Positions 34,435 to 37,970 of a stretch of 37,970 bases of DNA are shown one piece after another. Source of the stretch: Actinomycetota bacterium (GTDB taxonomy: Bacteria > Actinomycetota > Acidimicrobiia > Acidimicrobiales > Ilumatobacteraceae); NCBI GenBank assembly GCA_009700145.1, contig WLMQ01000003.1, positions 1-37,970 on the forward strand. Reading direction: 5' to 3'. Every line of letters begins with the position of its first letter. The first letter of the stretch is position 1. Under the pieces are notes generated by a model. It saw only the letters and a list, made by a program, of their open reading frames with translations. It ran no database searches and was not told where the DNA came from. The position numbers and the translations under genes are program-made.

Positions 34435-35441
34435 ATTGCTGTCTTAAGTAATTGATCATTTGATTCGTCAGGCGGTGCAGCCACGAGAATTCCGTCGGCT
34501 AGATCGTTGAACCACTGTGTTGCGACATCAGGTAATTGTGTAAAAGTTGCTTGTGGTACGAGTGTGTCGAGTACTTCATCGGTGACGAGAGTCGATAGAT
34601 CATTCCATCGTTGTTCACGGATGAGGGCCCGCAATTGCGGTGCTAGTTCACTCCAGCCAAACAATTCAAGTGTTCGTTCGTATGCAGGTGTTGAATAGAG
34701 GAAGGCCAAAAGTCGCCGATTGTGCTCTCGTCGTTCATCGAGGTCACCTTGAGTTTCGCCAAGTATCCATTGAGTTCCGACAACAAGTTCAATTTCTGAA
34801 ACACCGCGACCAGATGCATTGGCCCCAACTTGTAATCCAGGACGGCATAACTCGCGCAAATACCGCGGATGACTATTGGTTGGATGCGTGACAAAGCCGT
34901 CAGCAATTTGCCCAGCGAGTTCAACCAATTTTTTGTTAACTCCACCCATCCAAATATTCGGTCGCTCAATGTGATCAGGCAGCGGGTCGGGTGTGAAATT
35001 AGGTGTGAGCAAATTCAATGTGTAGTGCTCGCTGTGGTAATCGAGTTTCTCAAGTCCATCGAAAGCGCGCCAGCATGCGCGAACCGCTCCGATGTGATCA
35101 CGTAGGCGACCAGTCGGGTCATCAAACTTCGCACCAAATCGCCGTTCAATGTGTGGGCGAATTTGGGTTCCGAGACCAAGTTGAAAGCGTCCGTTAGATA
35201 GCGCTGCTAAATCCCATGCCGAATAGGCAATTGCCATTGGGCTTCGCACGAGGGCAAGTGCGACTGAAGTGCGAACAGTCAAAGTTGTCGTGGCCTGAAG
35301 CGCAGCCATTGACGCCAAAAACGGGTCATGAATTGTTTCGGCGATATGTAGACCGTCGTAGCCAAGCCGCTCAATACGTTGCGCATGCGCAGCAATATCG
35401 CGAATGGGTAGACGCGGATCCATGCCCGCATAGACGCGCAT
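34413..35441 (-). CDS. Luciferase-like (LLM class) oxidoreductase, probably F420-dependent
   Basis: This 342-residue TIM-barrel protein has LLM features: AAHAQRIERLGYDGLHIAET (about residues 18-37), RSPMAIAYSAWDLAALSNGRFQLGLGTQ (about 64-91), HIGAVRACWRAFDG and IWMGGVNKKLVELAGQIADG. Actinobacterial members of this kind usually use coenzyme F420; flavin use is possible. ATG 35441 was chosen because it overlaps the stop of the upstream crotonase gene (TAATG); a start at 35483 would add 14 residues inside that gene. Thus it follows the crotonase in a coupled operon under operator site 3. The reaction is unknown. Confidence 0.87.
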   Translation of the reverse strand: MRVYAGMDPRLPIRDIAAHAQRIERLGYDGLHIAETIHDPFLASMAALQATTTLTVRTSVALALVRSPMAIAYSAWDLAALSNGRFQLGLGTQIRPHIERRFGAKFDDPTGRLRDHIGAVRACWRAFDGLEKLDYHSEHYTLNLLTPNFTPDPLPDHIERPNIWMGGVNKKLVELAGQIADGFVTHPTNSHPRYLRELCRPGLQVGANASGRGVSEIELVVGTQWILGETQGDLDERREHNRRLLAFLYSTPAYERTLELFGWSELAPQLRALIREQRWNDLSTLVTDEVLDTLVPQATFTQLPDVATQWFNDLADGILVAAPPDESNDQLLKTAIHELRSR

Positions 35442-36187
35442 TACGAATTGCCTCGTACTTGTTGAGAGCGAATCTTTGCCCACTCGCGGGCGCGTTGATT
35501 TTCTAGAGCGTATGCAGCGTCGCTGTCTCCGAGTCGTGCGACTTCGTCGTAGAGAGAACGAATTGCAGTGACTGCTCCGGCATGGTTATTGGCAATTGAT
35601 TCCGCGATTTCTAACGCCCGCGACAATAGATAATCGTGTGCCACAACTTCGGTCACGAGTCCCCAATCAAGTGCGGTGTGCGCATCAATCATTTCTGCAG
35701 TAAGACTCATTCGTCGTGCGCGACCAGTACCGATCAACTGTGGAAGTTTTATGGTGAGGCCCCAACCTGGCACCATGCCAACTTTTGCATGAGTGTCGGC
35801 GAAGCGCGCCTTGTCTGAGGCGATTAAGAAATCGCAGGCCAACGCAATCTCGAACCCGCCAGTGATTGCTGCTCCATTGATTGCGCCAACAATTGGAACT
35901 TGCGTCGGTGGGAGAGCGCCCCAATATCCGGGATGCGGGTTCTCACCTTTTTTCTCACCGCCCGAAACATCGCGAAGATCGAATCCAGCACAAAATGCTG
36001 GGTCGGCGCCAGTCAAAACAATGGCGCGCATGTTTGGTTCAAGGTCACATTGCGAGACGGCGGCAGGAAGAGCGGCCGAGAGTTCGGCGTTGAGGGCGTT
36101 ACGCGATTCGGGACGATTGAGAGTGATGATGCCGATCTTGCCAGTGGCTATTTCACGGATGTCGACTCGAACAATTGCTTCTCTCAT
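35441..36187 (-). CDS. Enoyl-CoA hydratase/isomerase family protein
   Basis: This 248-residue crotonase has the oxyanion-hole segments AFCAGFDL (residues 64-71) and INGAAITGGFE. The first catalytic Glu of hydratases is present (Glu113) but the second is replaced by His133 (FADTHAKVGMVPGWG), a pattern known in a mycobacterial EchA subgroup. Activity may be hydration, isomerisation or another crotonase reaction. ATG 36187 (MREAIV) gives a family-like beginning; ATG 36205 would add six residues and lie within the operator. It is the first gene of a two-gene unit with the luciferase-like gene. Confidence 0.86.
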   Translation of the reverse strand: MREAIVRVDIREIATGKIGIITLNRPESRNALNAELSAALPAAVSQCDLEPNMRAIVLTGADPAFCAGFDLRDVSGGEKKGENPHPGYWGALPPTQVPIVGAINGAAITGGFEIALACDFLIASDKARFADTHAKVGMVPGWGLTIKLPQLIGTGRARRMSLTAEMIDAHTALDWGLVTEVVAHDYLLSRALEIAESIANNHAGAVTAIRSLYDEVARLGDSDAAYALENQRAREWAKIRSQQVRGNS

Positions 36188-36203
36188 GCCGTCAAGTTCA
36201 CTC

Positions 36204-36228
36204 ATCATCTGACAGAGTGTCAGAAACG
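36204..36228. promoter_or_regulatory. Operator site 3 between divergent crotonase and luciferase-like genes
   Basis: TCTGACA and TGTCAGA, centred at 36216, form a 7-3-7 inverted repeat. The plus half extends to GTGTCAGAAAC, matching site 1. It lies in the 51-base gap between two divergent starts, next to the GGAGGG Shine-Dalgarno of the plus-strand gene, so one bound repressor could control both. Confidence 0.75.
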
Positions 36229-36238
36229 GAGGGTGATG

Positions 36239-37138
36239 ATGAAGTTCTGGTGTGCAACGGCATTTATGAAGACGAAACAACTGGTGCATATTGCTCAGTT
36301 GCTCGATGAAGCCGGGTATCACGGGCTAATGGTGAGCGATCACCTGGTGTACCCAAAGAATCTGCAGTCGAAGTATCCGTATTCTCCACATCCCGATGGT
36401 CGACCAATCTGGGAACCAGAAACTGCTTGGCCCGACCCGTGGGTGTTAATTGGCGCAATGACCAGCGTGACGAAGCAATTGAACTTCACGACCAATATCT
36501 ATGTGGCGGGACATCGTCCGTTGTTGCAACTTGCTAAAGAAATTGCGACTGCATCGGTTTTGTCAGATGGCCGTGTGGCTTTAGGTGCTGGTGCTGGCTG
36601 GATGAAGGAAGAATTTGACCTACAAGGTCAAGACTTCTCGAATCGCGGTAAGCGACTGACTGAAATGGTTGAGGCACTGCGCGCCATGTGGGGTGGTGGT
36701 TGGGTTGAGTTCCACGGCGAGTACTACGACATTCCGGCGATCACGATGGAACCATCGCCTCCTTCGAGAATTCCGATCTACATCGGAGGGCATACCGATG
36801 CAGCGCTCAAGCGTGCAGCAAAAGTTGGTGATGGTTGGATTGGTAATGCGTACCCCGTTGAGGAAGCACAAGTACACATCGCCAAGCTCAAGGGTTACCT
36901 GCGCGAGTACGGACGTGAAAACGACAACTTCGAAATCATTTGTGGTTTATATGCGATGCCGACTGCTGATTTGTATAAGCGCGCCGAAGAAGAAATGGGC
37001 ATGACCGGAACTCTGTGTATGCCATGGGCGCTTGGAAATCCATCGGCAGGCGATCACGCTGGCCTTGCCGACATGGCTGCGGCCTATAAGCCGTTTATTG
37101 ATGACTTTGCAACAAACGTTGTACAGAAGTGTCAATGA
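36239..37138 (+). CDS. Luciferase-like (LLM class) F420-type oxidoreductase
   Basis: This 299-residue LLM protein has AQLLDEAGYHGLMVSDHLVYP (about residues 19-39), LNFTTNIYVAGHRPLLQLAKEIATASVLSDGRVALGAGAGW (about 81-121), EEFDLQGQDF, and PIYIGGHTDAALKRAAKVGDGWIG. This set is typical of F420-dependent oxidoreductases of Actinobacteria. The ATG at 36239 has GGAGG six bases upstream; ATG 36236 is an alternative that adds one Met. The substrate is unknown, but its divergent operator-sharing with a crotonase gene ties it to the island's CoA-ester catabolism. It faces the convergent aldehyde dehydrogenase gene across an 18-base gap. Confidence 0.88.
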   Translation: MKFWCATAFMKTKQLVHIAQLLDEAGYHGLMVSDHLVYPKNLQSKYPYSPHPDGRPIWEPETAWPDPWVLIGAMTSVTKQLNFTTNIYVAGHRPLLQLAKEIATASVLSDGRVALGAGAGWMKEEFDLQGQDFSNRGKRLTEMVEALRAMWGGGWVEFHGEYYDIPAITMEPSPPSRIPIYIGGHTDAALKRAAKVGDGWIGNAYPVEEAQVHIAKLKGYLREYGRENDNFEIICGLYAMPTADLYKRAEEEMGMTGTLCMPWALGNPSAGDHAGLADMAAAYKPFIDDFATNVVQKCQ

Positions 37139-37156
37139 TTGACTCGCCAACAGTTT

Positions 37157-37970
37157 TTAGCCGGGCCAAATGATTGATTGCATTTCGGTGTAGCAAAGCA
37201 TTCCGAAGTCGCCACCATCACGGCCGACACCGCTCATCTTGAAACCACCAAATGGTGCTTCATGATTTCGTTGGGCGGAGTTGATGCCAACGTTGCCGCT
37301 TCTCAGCTGTCGAGCGATCTTGTAAGCACGCTCAGAGTCTTGTGAGAACACGTAGTCGTACAAGCCGAATTCGGTGTTGTTGGCAATTGCAACGCCTTCT
37401 TCTTCATCGTCGAACGGAACAACGACGACAACTGGTCCGAAGATTTCTTCTTGTACGGGTGTCATCGTTGACGTGCAACCGGCAATCAACGTTGGTGCAA
37501 CGTAGAAGCCGCGTTCCATGTGTGAGGGGCGACGACCATCAACGATGATTTCAGCGCCCTCATCAGCGCCGGCTTGGATATAACTTTCGATGCGGCCGCG
37601 TTGAGCCGCTGAAATAACGGGACCGACCAACGTGTCCATCGCAGTTGGGTCGCCAACTTTCAAGTTGGGAGCAACGTTGGCGAGAGCAGCAACAAGTTCG
37701 TCGTAACGACTGCGATGAACAATGGCTCGTGTTGGCGCTGTGCAGATTTGTCCACTGTGAAAGGCCCACACGCTTTGAATCGCGCCAACTGCTTTGGCGA
37801 TGTCGGCATCGTGCAGAACAAGGCCAGCACCCTTGCCGCCAAGTTCAAGCAATTGACGCTTCATTGTTGCGGCGCCGGCTTCCATAATGCGCACGCCGAC
37901 ACCAGTTGAACCAGTGAATGACACCATGTCAACATTGCGACTTGTTGTGAGTGCTGCCGCAGGAGCCGGG
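37157..37970 (-). CDS. Aldehyde dehydrogenase, C-terminal part (5' end outside window)
   Basis: This is the last 270 codons of an NAD(P)-dependent aldehyde dehydrogenase; the frame is open to the window edge, so the N-terminal NAD-binding part is missing. Visible are VDMVSFTGSTGVG, the general-base Glu in LLELGGKGAG, the nucleophile Cys in HSGQICTAPT, EEIFGPVVVVVPFD and the late NHEAPFGGFKMSGVGRDGG. It oxidises aldehydes to acids or CoA-independent equivalents. In this neighbourhood it might act on a sterol or alkyl aldehyde, but that is only a guess from location. Confidence 0.95.
   Translation of the reverse strand, partial: PAPAAALTTSRNVDMVSFTGSTGVGVRIMEAGAATMKRQLLELGGKGAGLVLHDADIAKAVGAIQSVWAFHSGQICTAPTRAIVHRSRYDELVAALANVAPNLKVGDPTAMDTLVGPVISAAQRGRIESYIQAGADEGAEIIVDGRRPSHMERGFYVAPTLIAGCTSTMTPVQEEIFGPVVVVVPFDDEEEGVAIANNTEFGLYDYVFSQDSERAYKIARQLRSGNVGINSAQRNHEAPFGGFKMSGVGRDGGDFGMLCYTEMQSIIWPG

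Noticed and set aside
37131-37143. Palindrome GTCAATGATTGAC at the end of the luciferase-like gene
   Set aside because: It is short, overlaps a stop codon between convergent genes, has no T tract and does not match the TTTCTGACA operator.

Overview
The window looks like part of an actinobacterial chromosome of moderate GC content, most likely from the class Acidimicrobiia (an Ilumatobacteraceae-like freshwater or marine lineage). This placement is inference. It rests on the actinobacterial-type MenB, a GT81-type glucosyl-3-phosphoglycerate synthase, a group II truncated globin, F420-type luciferase-like oxidoreductases, a DUF6777-like lipoprotein region, and a steroid side-chain gene set that closely resembles the Mycobacterium igr locus. 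Genes are tightly packed. Several convergent pairs overlap at their 3' ends (comF/HAD, folK/DHPS-like, gpgS/RibD-like, SDR/LLM), and no stretch over 300 bases lacks a gene. I saw no tRNA, rRNA, CRISPR array or insertion sequence.

Left part (1-22 kb) is mostly housekeeping. It holds the end of ahcY; a YczE-like membrane protein whose first codons contain what looks like ahcY's intrinsic terminator; a 1224-residue secreted lipoprotein with about ten Cys-bounded, Trp-rich modules; an IclR regulator; comF; a HAD hydrolase; secA, prfB and ftsEX; a crotonase; a globin; purU; a SpoU-type RNA methyltransferase; menB; a DUF4389 membrane protein; an L,D-transpeptidase lipoprotein; an aquaporin; an M20 amidohydrolase; and folB-folK facing a divergent DHPS-like gene. 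The gpgS gene follows at 22.3 kb.

Right part (23.8-38 kb) is a lipid/steroid catabolic island. A minus-strand operon (32504 to 25044) encodes an acyl-CoA dehydrogenase, ChsH2-like, ChsE1-like, ChsH1-like, Ltp2-like, CYP125-like and FadA5-like proteins, mostly joined by 4-base ATGA overlaps. Together these would carry out C26 oxidation, side-chain beta-oxidation and retro-aldol removal of the last propionyl unit of a sterol. The likely partner of the ChsE1-like subunit (ChsE2/ChsE4-like) is a separate gene on the plus strand at 23852. Two SDRs, two luciferase-like oxidoreductases, another crotonase and an aldehyde dehydrogenase surround the operon.

The most notable regulatory signal is one palindrome, half-site TTTCTGACA, present three times in this island. 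It is perfect over 25 bp upstream of the long operon, imperfect upstream of the plus-strand dehydrogenase, and imperfect between the divergent crotonase and luciferase-like genes. It appears to define a local regulon, but no candidate TetR-type regulator is encoded in the window and the motif does not look like the KstR operator.
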